Of a DNA stretch of 64,000 bases, positions 53,581 to 62,938 are shown piece by piece. A model generated the notes under the pieces. The model had not been told where the DNA came from. It did no database searches and saw only the letters and a list, made by a program, of their open reading frames with translations. Position numbers and translations under genes: made by a program. The DNA is from Macrosoma leucophasiata (lineage: Eukaryota > Arthropoda > Insecta > Lepidoptera > Hedylidae). Every line of letters begins with the position of its first letter. The stretch's first letter is position 1. Location of the stretch: the NCBI GenBank assembly GCA_036365455.1, contig JAWQUS010000011.1, positions 6,220,001-6,284,000 on the forward strand, given 5' to 3'.

Positions 53581-54164
53581 CTAAGAGTTAAGAGATGAAC
53601 CTGATTTATTACAGTAACATCGACAGGGCTCATACAGACTAAATCGTCAACCCAAATGGAACAAAAAAAACTTTAGTTTACGACGAAGGACAATTTTGTT
53701 CGGAATTTTAGACCATCATGACAAATACTCATATAACAATATCGTTGTCTTCGATTTTATCACAACACTTATCTCATCAGAGAGCAAAAGGCGTGCCGTC
53801 TTGGGAAATCACGACCGACACGTCCTCGTAATAAAATTAGGGATATTGCTAATTTGTTGTTAGCACATAGTTACAAACATATCATCACTTTGCAAGCAAT
53901 TCCTTGATACGTAATCGAATGAAGTTTGGCCAATGCATGATACATTTTTGGAGTATAGGCTCCTTAAAATTAGAGGTGTAAGGAATCGCTGCAGTGGCGC
54001 CACTGTGCCGCCACTCGCAGTGTCTCTACTAATTTTCATACAATTTCTAGAAGCGAAGTCGAAGCGCCACTATGCAATACTATGCATATGTTAAATCTAT
54101 ACAAATAAATAAAATTGGATTGTCTGTTTGTAATATAAAAATGTAATGTAAATATAAAAATAAT
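53581..54164. other. Unassigned DNA with a small palindrome
   Basis: CAGTGGCGCCACTG (53992-54005) is a perfect 14-bp palindrome followed by CCGCCACTCGCAGTG. 54105-54160 (AAATAAATAAAATTGGATTG, TCTGTTTGTAATATAAAAAT) is a reversed scrap of the RTE-like repeat seen at 8.3 kb. Confidence 0.45.
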
Positions 54165-54318
54165 TTCCGGCACTAAGACAAATCACCTTAGGACTCAGGA
54201 GTGGTAACGCATCTACATTTTGACCTTGGTTTTTGTGTAAGTGTCTATAGGCTGCAGTCATTACTTAACACCTATGTGAACTGCATGCTTGTTTACCACT
54301 TCCATTACGCAAAAAAAA
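54165..54318 (+). repeat. SINE-A 3' half
   Basis: CCGGCACTAAGACAAATCAC to CCACTTCCATTACGCAAAAA. Confidence 0.7.
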
Positions 54319-54601
54319 TTATAATATGAAACTATTAGTGCTAGTTCAATTCGCCTTTTTGGCTTTTAGAGCCATAATATATTATAAAGCCAGTTTAAGT
54401 TTGTTTCTGTGGAAAATTGTATTTTAAACGCTTAATATATAAGAACGGGCAAATATTCGATTTCATACTTATGTAAGATTATGTAAGGTGTACATTTCAT
54501 CTTTACGTAAGGTCCAAAAATTTATACCTCAGAACATAGATACCTAGTTTACTTAATTACATTTAATGAAATTATATGACAAAATTGTAATATGATATCA
54601 T
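54319..54601. other. Unassigned spacer
   Basis: Nothing recognised. Confidence 0.4.
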
Positions 54602-54713
54602 CTGGAGAAGCCACTGATTCCCGAAACACAGTGAATACTAGTTCGGGAATCTACGGAGTCAATATTTAAAACGATGTATGTTTTTTTTGTCAATAAATAC
54701 ATTTTTCATTTTA
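54602..54713 (+). repeat. Repeat E copy
   Basis: GGAGAAGCCACTGATTCCCG, ACTAGTTCGGGAATCTACGG and TTTGTCAATAAATACATTTT, matching 45170-45296. Confidence 0.65.
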
Positions 54714-54964
54714 TATCTCATTTCATTTTGGTAGGATTAACTCGTCAATTCATGAAACAGCGACATAATTAATCGACTAATTGCACTCGGCCTCATTGAA
54801 CGAAAACATCAGCAAATTGTTGTGTTATTTATATTGGATACGACTGAATAAGGTAAAAGATTAGCTGTCAATCCTTTACTAGATACCTACAACTAAATAC
54901 GATCTATTTACCCCACACTATAAACCTGTGGATGTACCGAAATAAATAGGCCATGCCAATAGTG
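54714..54964. other. Target region left of the Gypsy element
   Basis: No feature recognised; this is the DNA into which the LTR element inserted. Confidence 0.5.
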
Positions 54965-54968
54965 GTCC
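54965..54968. repeat. Target-site duplication GTCC, left
   Basis: Directly abuts the LTR at 54969; the same GTCC follows the other LTR at 60425-60428. Confidence 0.75.
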
Positions 54969-55343
54969 TGTTAGCGAATACTAGAAATAACAACGAATAT
55001 TAGATTTGGAAATTAATATAATTATTCACTTTGAAACACACTTTTCATTTTTGAATCACAACGATCACTGAATTTACATTTACATAAAGAACACAAATTA
55101 ACACAATACCACAATATCACTAATCACGTAATTCCGCAATAATCACTTTTATCGCGGATCAACTAAAAAGAGTCCCGGGCGCTCGCTTACACCCGCTTTT
55201 ATACTAGCTGATAACGCTCCCACCACGATACCGACTGGATAGCGCCATCTACCATCAATCAATGTGCAACTCTTCATAAAGTTTTGCAATGGATTCAGTG
55301 GCGCCCTCTGCCAACAACGGTCATTTTCGTGATGTTGCCAACA
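54969..55343 (-). repeat. 3' LTR of the Gypsy element
   Basis: 375 bp, by eye identical to 60050-60424. In the element's direction it is the downstream LTR. It carries the same TATAAAAG motif (55196-55203 on the plus strand). Confidence 0.92.
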
Positions 55344-55920
55344 CGGCCATTCTGCATGGTGTCAGCCTCTGACACCCCACGAGTCCGGACAAAACTAGAA
55401 TAAAATTATGTAATTAATTGATTACTCTCTTACTGTTATCATACTGGATGCTTTTCTCGAATATTGCTCCTTAATATTTCGTTAAACTAATAGATACATA
55501 TTCTCTGAAATCTCAGTTTCAATCCTCTAAAGAGCTTTTCGCGTCACTTAAGGACCTTCATTATTACTTCAGTGAATATGTTTTCCAGGAATAATTTGCA
55601 CTTTAAATCATGTTTAATAGATACATGTTCTCTGAAATTTTCTTTGCAATCCCTTAAAGAGCATTTCGCATCACTTAAGGACCTTTATCATTATTTCAGT
55701 GAATATATATGTTTTCTAGGAATAATTTGCACTTAAAGAGCATTTCGACTCACTTAGGCGTACCAAATTTATTCCTTAACTAAATCATAAAAATAAGAAT
55801 TGCAATATTTGAGCAAAGTACGTTTGTCTGGGCTCGCCAATCGCACAACTGATTACGAGATAACTAAGTTAAATGGTAGATGTCTTTGCCAACACGGTGT
55901 ATTACTTACACAGTGAGCAA
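55344..55920 (-). other. 3' untranslated region of the Gypsy element
   Basis: The 577 bases between the stop codon and the 3' LTR contain a 127-bp tandem duplication and, next to the LTR, a palindrome GGTGTCAG/CTGACACC (55358-55376 region). The expected purine-rich tract is not at the LTR edge; the best candidate, GTGGGG, lies about 31 bases away, just before TGTCAGAGG. Confidence 0.6.
55488..55758. repeat. Tandem repeat in the Gypsy 3' region
   Basis: Unit 1 (55488-55614) and unit 2 (55615-55735) share TAATAGATACAT, TTCTCTGAAAT, AAAGAGC-TTTCGC, TCACTTAAGGACCTT, TTCAGTGAATAT and GGAATAATTTGCACTT. A third partial unit (AAAGAGCATTTCGACTCACT) follows to 55758. Confidence 0.75.
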
Positions 55921-58900
55921 TTATAGATCAGGGGTCCAATCATCGATTCGGATCCATGGTTTCATATTTTCAGCTGCTGCTACTCCTGTATATTTTTTGT
56001 TGCTTCTTTCAGCTCCTCTTAGGTCTGCAACTTCATATCTATCGTTACCAATGACTTTCTTTACTTGAAAAGGCCCTTTGTACGTTGGCATCAACTTTTT
56101 GCTTTGACCGTCATTGGTTTTGCTCTGAATTTTTATTAATACCAGATCGTCTTCCTTGTACACTTTAGCTTTGATCCGAGACCCATCAAATCTTTCCTTT
56201 TGTTTTTCAGCATTGGCCTTAATATTAGAATCTACGCTTCTACGTAGATCCGACAAATCGAGCACCTCGGCGTTATCAGGTTCCGGCGCTAAAATATCGC
56301 TATCCGTTCGCAAACGATAACCAAAGAAAACTTCACTTGGCACAGCTTTCGTAGTTTTATGTACTGTGCTATTCAGGCCTTGTTGTAATACTTTAACGTG
56401 CATATCCCAACCGTCTTCCGTGGTATTTGCACCTAAAGTCCTCATGGCCTCAAGGATTGTTTTATTAAACCTTTCGGCTTGACCATTTGAACGAGGCATG
56501 CCTGTAGCAGCTATATGTAAGCGAATGTTTTTGGTGTTGCAGTAAGTAACAAATTCTTTAGATGTAAATCCGCTACCTGCGTCTGTTATTAACCGTCTCG
56601 GATTTCCAAAAGTTTTTGTCAAGTTATCTAATTCCGCTATTATTTCGGAAGATCTCGTTGATTGAACCGCGAACACAAAAACAAATTTCGTAAAGGCATC
56701 AACGATTACTAATAAATACTTATTTTTACGTTCAGTTTCAACAAATGGACCTAAATGGTCCATGTGTAAAGTGTGAAAAGGTTGGGCATACTTAGGTAAT
56801 GAATATAATTCTCCTTCTTTGCGGCCCGCCTTGTTTTTGTAGTAAATACAATTTAAACAGTTTTTTATATACTTTTTTACTTTGTATCTTAATCGGGGAA
56901 ACCAATAACTGTACTGAATACGCTCAACGGTTTTGTCTACAGAAAAATGACCCAAATCGTCATGGTTACTTTTTATAACTTGCCAAATACATTTCTTTGG
57001 AACTACCCAACGGCGACCTTGGGTAGTTCTTCTGTAGACCTTATTTCCTAAGAGTTCGTATTTATCAAATATGTCTTTATTATTATCCGCATCACCAGAC
57101 TCTAATATATCTTTAATTTTTGTTAAATCATTATCTTGTAATTGAACTGATAATAGCCAATCTGCTTCTGTAATAGACATAACTAACTCTAACTCAGTTT
57201 GATTACCGATTTGTATGGGATTACGACTCAAAGCATCTACGTGTTGCATACGCGAGCCTTCTCTATGTACTATTTCAAATGAGAACTCTTGAGTTGATAG
57301 TACCCAACGCGCGATACGCGGGATAATTTCTTTTTTTGATAATGCATGCCGTACTGCACTACAGTCAGTTACAATTTTGAACTGAGTGCCTAATAAATAC
57401 AATCTAAATTTTTGTAATGAAGAGACAATAGCCAAAAGTTCCAACTCGAAGGAATGATATCTTTTCTCATCGTTCGTAGTTTGCCTACTGTAATAGTGAA
57501 CCGGTTTTTCACCTTCATTTGTCACTTGCATAAGTATACCAGCAATCCCTTCTCTACTTGCGTCAGTATACAATACACTTTCTTTGGTAGGATCAAAAAT
57601 CGTTAGTACGCTATCAGTAGTTAATTGTTCTTTCAATGTGACAAAAGTTTGGTCATGGATGTTTTCCCATTTCCAAGTACTATCTTTTTTCAATAATTTA
57701 GTTAATGGAGCAGACAGCACTGCACAATTTTTTATGAATTTACGAAAATAACTTATTAATCCTAGGAATTGCCGAAGTTGATGTACAGACCTGGGTGTGG
57801 GAAAATCTTTTACGGCTTCTAACTTGGACTCATTAGGCATCACCATATCGGGTTTGATTTTATATCCAAGAAACTCTATTTCGGTTTTAAAAAAATGGCA
57901 CTTTTTTAAATTAAGAGTGAGGCCAGCTTTTCGAAATATTTTCAAAACTTCTTCGAGGAGTTTTAAATTCTCGTCTACCGTTTGGGTTACTAAATATACG
58001 TCATCAAGATATATTATTACATTGCCAAACCTTAAATTACCCAACACTTTATTCATAATCTTCTGAAAGCATGATGGTGCATTTACCAACCCAAACGGCA
58101 TCCTTAAAAACTCAAAATGACCATCTTCTGTAATAAAAGCTGTTTTTTCTATGGAATTTTGATTTTCACTCATTGAAATCTGGTAGTACCCACTTTTTAG
58201 ATCTAAACTCGTAAAACATCGATGCCCATTAAGCCTGTCTACGAGGTCTTCAATCCGTGGCATCGGATATTTGTCCTTAATTGTTTTTTTATTTAATAAA
58301 CGGTAATCTATACATAATCTTTTCTCACCATTTTTTTTATTGACGAGGAGAGCTGGGCTTGCGTAAGGCGAGCTACTGTTCCGTATTATGTTATTATTAA
58401 GGAGCTCCTCAACTATATCTCTAATTATCTGCCTGTCAGTGTGAGATGATCTAAATGGTCTACATTCTATAGGGCGGGTATCACTCACATTTATTACCAT
58501 TTCGTAATCATTTACCTTCCCAAGTTGAGCTATGTTAAACGCTATGCACTGCGAATAATTTTTGAAAAGACTAATAAGTTCAGCGTGATGGGAATCTGCA
58601 TCAAATTTTACCTCAGATATTTTATTACAAAAGTCGGTCAATTTGGCAGCATAATTAAATGTAAGAAGTTGACCAACACGAGAGTAAACCAAATCAGGCC
58701 GCTCAGTCATATTCCTTCCTATCAAAATGTCGCAACCAATCAGTTCGTCAATTATGTAAAACTCAACTTTTTTTACTGTTACTGAATCTATCTCCAAAGA
58801 TACTTTAATACATTGATTAACACGTTTTATTTGTTTTTTAGAAAAACCTTGTAAACTTACGGGTGCAGGTAGAGCAAATCGTGGTAAATTGTGTTTTTTG

Positions 58901-60021
58901 ACTAATGATTCTGAAATAAGGGAACAACTGCTCCCAGTGTCTATAAATGCATCATGAGTCAAAACATTATCTATTATAATTTTCTTTACAAATTTATCTC
59001 GAGAGTTTGAAGAGGACAATAGTTTTATTTCTGATGTCGAAGGTCTTTCTTCATGCTTAATATTCTTTTTATGAAAACAAATGGATTCTACATGTCCCTT
59101 CCTACCACAAAAATTACACTTATTTTGATCACATTGATTTCTTTTATGGTTACCACCACAACTGTAACATTTAATAATCCTTTTATTTCTGATTATTTGC
59201 GACATATCTTCAGGATTACTTGTATTCGAATACGACTGAACGTTCCGAGTTGGACCACTTAAACTTGGTAAAGTATTATTCTGGCATGTGTTGCTACTGG
59301 AAGTAGCAAGAGGTTGATGTTTCTGTTGTAACTCGCGAACGCCAGTCAACGGCTTTTTTGATTTATAATTACGACTGTGTAAAAAGCTAGCAAGTTGATC
59401 ACAAGATCTGAAATTATTTACTTCTATATTGGTGTCTCCAATATTACCTACAATAATCGAAATTATGTCCTGATCAGAAAAATTCAATTTTAAACGATCA
59501 ATCATACATTTTTGATCGAAGTAAAACTCATATAAAGATTGATTTTCTAACGGTTTTCTCTCAATTATATTCTTAAGTAATTCGAACATATTCCGTTGGA
59601 TTTTAAAACTACTTGACAATTTATCATGCCAAGTCACCCATTTCCATGATGGCCATGTGTTATCGGTTTTTAAAAACGAATCGTACCATATTTTAGCGGA
59701 ACCACGTAATTTATTTAACGCCTGATAACGGATAATTTCGTCGGACCACGAAAACGTCTCAGCATAAGATTGTATAATATTAAGCCATGCATTAATGTTA
59801 TCAACTAACGGGTCAAATTCTGGTATGAAGTTGTTTAAGGTAGCTGAATTGGAATGACTCACGGTACCGGTATCGTTTCCTCGCGATACCTTATCCTTTG
59901 ACAACCGGCGGTCGCTTTTCTTTCTGCGCTTTGATGGGCGCGGTGATGGTGTCCTGGTGCTTTCACTACTTGAAACGTCCGTCGAGCTACTGCGTCGATT
60001 TTTTCTGCGTTTATTACCCAT
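55921..60021 (-). CDS. Gag-Pol polyprotein of a Ty3/Gypsy retrotransposon
   Basis: One frame of 1366 codons from ATG at 60021 (MGNKRRKNRR; an upstream in-frame GTG exists but the ATG is more plausible). Counting from this ATG: a basic, serine-rich N-terminus; Gag with tryptophan-rich core at about 75-190; two zinc knuckles, CYSCGGNHKRNQC (285-297, one residue short) and CNFCGRKGHVESIC (302-315, canonical); aspartic protease DTGSS at 361-365; reverse transcriptase with LDLKSGYYQI (606-615), FLRMPFGL and YLDD (671-674); RNase H with YTDAS (about 818-822); integrase with an H-H-C-C zinc motif (1020, 1025, 1055, 1058) and D1088, D1147, E1183, the last two spaced by 35 residues; then a GPF-type module near 1316. 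The domain order protease-RT-RNase H-integrase defines Ty3/Gypsy. Gag and Pol are fused in a single frame, with no frameshift signal needed. All catalytic residues are present, so the protein may be functional. Confidence 0.95.
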   Translation of the reverse strand: MGNKRRKNRRSSSTDVSSSESTRTPSPRPSKRRKKSDRRLSKDKVSRGNDTGTVSHSNSATLNNFIPEFDPLVDNINAWLNIIQSYAETFSWSDEIIRYQALNKLRGSAKIWYDSFLKTDNTWPSWKWVTWHDKLSSSFKIQRNMFELLKNIIERKPLENQSLYEFYFDQKCMIDRLKLNFSDQDIISIIVGNIGDTNIEVNNFRSCDQLASFLHSRNYKSKKPLTGVRELQQKHQPLATSSSNTCQNNTLPSLSGPTRNVQSYSNTSNPEDMSQIIRNKRIIKCYSCGGNHKRNQCDQNKCNFCGRKGHVESICFHKKNIKHEERPSTSEIKLLSSSNSRDKFVKKIIIDNVLTHDAFIDTGSSCSLISESLVKKHNLPRFALPAPVSLQGFSKKQIKRVNQCIKVSLEIDSVTVKKVEFYIIDELIGCDILIGRNMTERPDLVYSRVGQLLTFNYAAKLTDFCNKISEVKFDADSHHAELISLFKNYSQCIAFNIAQLGKVNDYEMVINVSDTRPIECRPFRSSHTDRQIIRDIVEELLNNNIIRNSSSPYASPALLVNKKNGEKRLCIDYRLLNKKTIKDKYPMPRIEDLVDRLNGHRCFTSLDLKSGYYQISMSENQNSIEKTAFITEDGHFEFLRMPFGLVNAPSCFQKIMNKVLGNLRFGNVIIYLDDVYLVTQTVDENLKLLEEVLKIFRKAGLTLNLKKCHFFKTEIEFLGYKIKPDMVMPNESKLEAVKDFPTPRSVHQLRQFLGLISYFRKFIKNCAVLSAPLTKLLKKDSTWKWENIHDQTFVTLKEQLTTDSVLTIFDPTKESVLYTDASREGIAGILMQVTNEGEKPVHYYSRQTTNDEKRYHSFELELLAIVSSLQKFRLYLLGTQFKIVTDCSAVRHALSKKEIIPRIARWVLSTQEFSFEIVHREGSRMQHVDALSRNPIQIGNQTELELVMSITEADWLLSVQLQDNDLTKIKDILESGDADNNKDIFDKYELLGNKVYRRTTQGRRWVVPKKCIWQVIKSNHDDLGHFSVDKTVERIQYSYWFPRLRYKVKKYIKNCLNCIYYKNKAGRKEGELYSLPKYAQPFHTLHMDHLGPFVETERKNKYLLVIVDAFTKFVFVFAVQSTRSSEIIAELDNLTKTFGNPRRLITDAGSGFTSKEFVTYCNTKNIRLHIAATGMPRSNGQAERFNKTILEAMRTLGANTTEDGWDMHVKVLQQGLNSTVHKTTKAVPSEVFFGYRLRTDSDILAPEPDNAEVLDLSDLRRSVDSNIKANAEKQKERFDGSRIKAKVYKEDDLVLIKIQSKTNDGQSKKLMPTYKGPFQVKKVIGNDRYEVADLRGAERSNKKYTGVAAAENMKPWIRIDDWTPDL

Positions 60022-60035
60022 TATAAGATTGAGCA

Positions 60036-60049
60036 CATGTCACTTCTGA
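60036..60049 (-). other. Putative primer binding site (leucine tRNA-like)
   Basis: Directly after the 5' LTR the minus strand reads TCAGAAGTGACATG. TCAGAAGTG matches the complement of the acceptor end of animal leucine tRNAs ending CACTTCTGACA, without the CCA part; bases beyond the first nine do not match well. A primer offset from the tRNA terminus is known for some insect Gypsy elements. Assigned from memory of tRNA sequences. Confidence 0.45.
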
Positions 60050-60424
60050 TGTTAGCGAATACTAGAAATAACAACGAATATTAGATTTGGAAATTAATAT
60101 AATTATTCACTTTGAAACACACTTTTCATTTTTGAATCACAACGATCACTGAATTTACATTTACATAAAGAACACAAATTAACACAATACCACAATATCA
60201 CTAATCACGTAATTCCGCAATAATCACTTTTATCGCGGATCAACTAAAAAGAGTCCCGGGCGCTCGCTTACACCCGCTTTTATACTAGCTGATAACGCTC
60301 CCACCACGATACCGACTGGATAGCGCCATCTACCATCAATCAATGTGCAACTCTTCATAAAGTTTTGCAATGGATTCAGTGGCGCCCTCTGCCAACAACG
60401 GTCATTTTCGTGATGTTGCCAACA
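60050..60424 (-). repeat. 5' LTR of the Gypsy element
   Basis: 375 bp; the upstream LTR in the element's direction. It ends 28 nt before the Gag ATG, so the untranslated leader outside the LTR is very short. Confidence 0.92.
60277..60284 (-). promoter_or_regulatory. Putative TATA box in the 5' LTR
   Basis: The minus strand reads TATAAAAG, followed about 25-30 nt downstream by a GC-rich stretch (GCGCCCGGGACTC) where transcription could start. An arthropod-type TCAGT initiator occurs further down in the LTR but too far for this TATA box. No clear AATAAA signal was seen in the LTR. Confidence 0.5.
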
Positions 60425-60428
60425 GTCC
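60425..60428. repeat. Target-site duplication GTCC, right
   Basis: Partner of 54965-54968. Confidence 0.75.
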
Positions 60429-60597
60429 CGATCTGGGGGTCGGATCCACGACCTTAGAATCAAGCGGTCGTTACACACCCATGGACTACCAGTTTGATGC
60501 TTGAGTCATAATTAGTAAGCGGCTTTGGTCATGTCTGGCTGGCACTTGTCTATTCTGATTGCATGTATGGTCCCCAATGTTTATTGTCAAAGAAAAG
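60429..60597. other. Target region right of the Gypsy element
   Basis: No feature recognised. GATCTGGGGGTCGGATCC near the LTR is a minor inverted motif. Confidence 0.4.
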
Positions 60598-60722
60598 GCT
60601 TTAGGGGTTGCAACGTATCTGCAATATGAATAGTTATTTTTGTGTAGGTATAAATTATAAGACTGCAGTATTCACGATCCGGGTAAACTGTATAGGTATA
60701 TGTTTGCCACTCCCTCATACAA
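60598..60722 (+). repeat. SINE-A 3' half, diverged
   Basis: GGGGTTGCAACGTATCTGCA, GACTGCAGTATTCACGATCC and TATGTTTGCCACTCCCTCAT follow family order with many changes. Confidence 0.5.
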
Positions 60723-60936
60723 TTTTAATGACAACAAAAATCGATCAAAATAATGTTGATTAGGACTATAATATCACAAGATTTAGTAGTGAGATACCTA
60801 GCCTGTGAATAAGCTAACCACTAGTAAGAATAAAAGTATCAGGAACTTGACACATTTTTTGCATAACTTGGTTTTCCTTTAGACTGGGTTACAGCCAAGC
60901 ATGACCGGAACACCCGTAGTATATTCAGACAAAGAC
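60723..60936. other. Unassigned spacer
   Basis: Nothing recognised. Confidence 0.4.
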
Positions 60937-60949
60937 TTCTTAACTCCTT

Positions 60950-61340
60950 GTTTTTATATTATTTCGCATTAACACATGCTTGTGAAATATATTTTATTTT
61001 AAAGAAAAATGGAAAGAAAAATTAAAATTCAGGCGAAAAAAAAAATATATATATATTTCACAAGCATGTGTTAATGCGAAATAATATAAAAACAATTATT
61101 AAGGGTAAAAGCGACTTCTTTACGATATTCAATAAACTGAAAAGTCTATTATATCGGTTGCCTAACTAGCATGGTTGGCAATAGATGGCGCTGCTGCTAC
61201 CATAAAGCAAGGCAATAAATGTGAAGGAAAGATTTGACAAATCGGGCAGGACTTCAGTAGCTCAATTGGAAGAGCGGCTGGACTAGATTCCCAGTAGGCC
61301 GCGAGTCCGAGTCTCGCCTGAAGTCAAATTTTTATTTCCA
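60950..61340 (+). repeat. SINE-T copy, snap-back, with 13-bp target duplication
   Basis: TTCTTAACTCCTT flanks both ends (60937-60949 and 61341-61353). From the left: a reversed 3' tail (60950-61037) ending in the reversed tRNA terminus, an A run, the same tail in forward orientation (61058-61098), a unique body (GCGACTTCTTTACGATATTC to AAATCGGGCAG), then a 76-nt tRNA-like unit on the plus strand (61250-61325; TAGCTCAATTGGAAGAGC) and short tail. This is the most complete copy and defines the family. Confidence 0.75.
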
Positions 61341-61353
61341 TTCTTAACTCCTT

Positions 61354-61564
61354 ACCCGCCCTGAGAAGTGTGGGCGTTTCATTTAATATCTCATCACACC
61401 CTGGACTGTTTTACCCCTTTAGTCATAAAACACTGACACAGCCAAGCGACTAATTGCAAGGGATCTCATTAGACACAAAATAACATTTATTAGATGGGCT
61501 ATTCCTTTCGGAATGTAAGGGTGAATTAAACTTACTATTTAAAGTTTATTTACTTTTATAAACA
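61354..61564. other. Unassigned spacer
   Basis: Nothing recognised. Confidence 0.4.
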
Positions 61565-61690
61565 GTTAACTGCGTCAGTAGTCTGTTGGTAGCAGGATAC
61601 TACGGCAATGCTGAGGTTCTGGGTTTGATCCCCAGGTCTGAGCGTCAATTTCTATTGAGATTTTACCATTTTACCAAGTGTCAATTATGG
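61565..61690 (+). repeat. SINE-G copy with tRNA-like head
   Basis: CAGTAGTCTGTTGGTAGCAG for the A-box region and GGTTCTGGGTTTGATCCCCA for the T-arm; then ATTGAGATTTTACCATTTTA. Same head as the reversed copy at 26.6 kb. Confidence 0.6.
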
Positions 61691-62236
61691 ACGTTTGGTA
61701 AATATTACATAATGTAAAACCTAAGTGGCGAATCTTAAAATGTGCGTTTCGTGATAAAAAAGACTAACGCTCAGAAAAAGAGATATTGGTATTTGCCCTG
61801 AGACGTCAATAGGCTCGCCACTTGTTACATGAGCCAAAATTTGAATGCACGCACTTACCTCTGCTTACCCTCCGATTACAGGCGTGAATTAACGTTTTTT
61901 TACGTACAATATTTCGTACCATCAAACGCTTACATTGAAAAGTCAAAAAAGCAATTGAATAAGGTACAACTTTACCAGCATATATAACAGCTATCAGTGA
62001 TAAGGCACATTCGGGGCGGCGATCGTAAAATGGCCCTGTTAATGTGATTGTACAGCTGAGAGGCAATCGACAGCAGGAAATGATCTCTGCGTCCCGCTTC
62101 ACAACTATATCCCTCTCTTTCAACGTCTTCATGACTATTGACTATGCGAAAGTGCTGCGAGAAATTTATGAATCTACTTGAGTAATGTTTTAATTGAAAC
62201 AATTCTTTTTTTATGTTGTGATGATGGCAAACAAAT
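61691..62236. other. Unassigned non-coding DNA
   Basis: Overlapping minus frames (61806-62132 and 61972-62250) show no recognisable motif. Confidence 0.4.
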
Positions 62237-62580
62237 GGCAAAGCGCGCATGGCCTCGCGGTTGGTGTAGATCGTGATCTACTCGGTTAAGCAATACGGGC
62301 GCGGTCGGGTGTGTGATGGGTGACCGCTAGTGGAAAATTAAAATGCGCTTTTCCGTCCTTCGGAGGGCACGTCAAGCCATCGGCCCCAGTGGCTATCGAT
62401 AAAAAGCAATCGTTGAACCTTGTCGGACGGCCTTATGGGTGATTTGAAAACATCCGACAGCGGGTTGGCCACTAACCTGTATTTCCACCAACCCGCATTG
62501 GAGCAGCGTGGTGGAGTAAGCTCCAGGCCTTCCCCCAAAAAGTCGAGAGACTTGTGTCCAGCAGTGGGACGTATAATGGG
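62237..62580 (+). repeat. Repeat B copy, near full length
   Basis: AAGCGCGCATGGCCTCGCGG to CCAGCAGTGGGACGTATAAT. All landmarks are present; the simple tail is short. Confidence 0.7.
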
Positions 62581-62587
62581 TTGCCTT

Positions 62588-62938
62588 ACTGATGGCAAAC
62601 AAGTTCACATGGATGGTACGTGAATACTGCAGTGTATATATATACCTACATCTACGTAAAAACTACTCTAGAGATCAATCTACAGATATCTAAACAAAAA
62701 TGTAGGCGCGTTGCCACTCCTGAGATCTAAAGTTCTTCGCAGAATTTACATTCTTATGTAGAAATTAGTAGGCCATTACCATCATTTACATTCATCTAAC
62801 CGGAATACGATAGTATTCCGGTTAGATGAACATCGTTTGGAGGAACATAACACTATCGTATAGGAACATAACAACTATCGTTTGGAGGAACATAGGCACT
62901 GGCACCTACGCTCTTAATCCACGGCATTGAAACTTTTC
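62588..62938 (-). repeat. SINE-A-like copy, diverged, rearranged with a perfect hairpin
   Basis: GATGGCAAACAAGTTCACAT, GTGAATACTGCAGTGTATAT and GTTGCCACTCCTGAGATCTA follow the reversed family order, then the sequence becomes palindromic (18-bp arms 62791-62808 and 62813-62830 around GATA) and GGAGGAACATA and ACTATCGT units repeat before the head at about 62900-62935. Confidence 0.55.

Larger units (their letters stand above)
54969..60424 (-). mobile_element. Complete Ty3/Gypsy LTR retrotransposon
   Basis: This 5456-bp element has two 375-bp LTRs that I read as identical, both starting TGTTAGCG and ending GCCAACA on the plus strand (TG...CA), and GTCC on both sides (54965-54968 and 60425-60428) as a 4-bp target duplication typical of Ty3/Gypsy. 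Between them is one uninterrupted Gag-Pol frame with all catalytic motifs. Domain order (protease, reverse transcriptase, RNase H, integrase) is that of Ty3/Gypsy, not Copia. No envelope-like frame is present. Identical LTRs and an intact frame mean a very recent insertion that may still be polymorphic or active. Confidence 0.93.

Noticed and set aside
55880..59262. Plus-strand frames inside the Gypsy element
   Set aside because: They are antisense shadows of the intact Gag-Pol frame.
61806..62250. Overlapping 108- and 92-codon minus frames
   Set aside because: No motif, no splice or repeat context, two frames over the same DNA.
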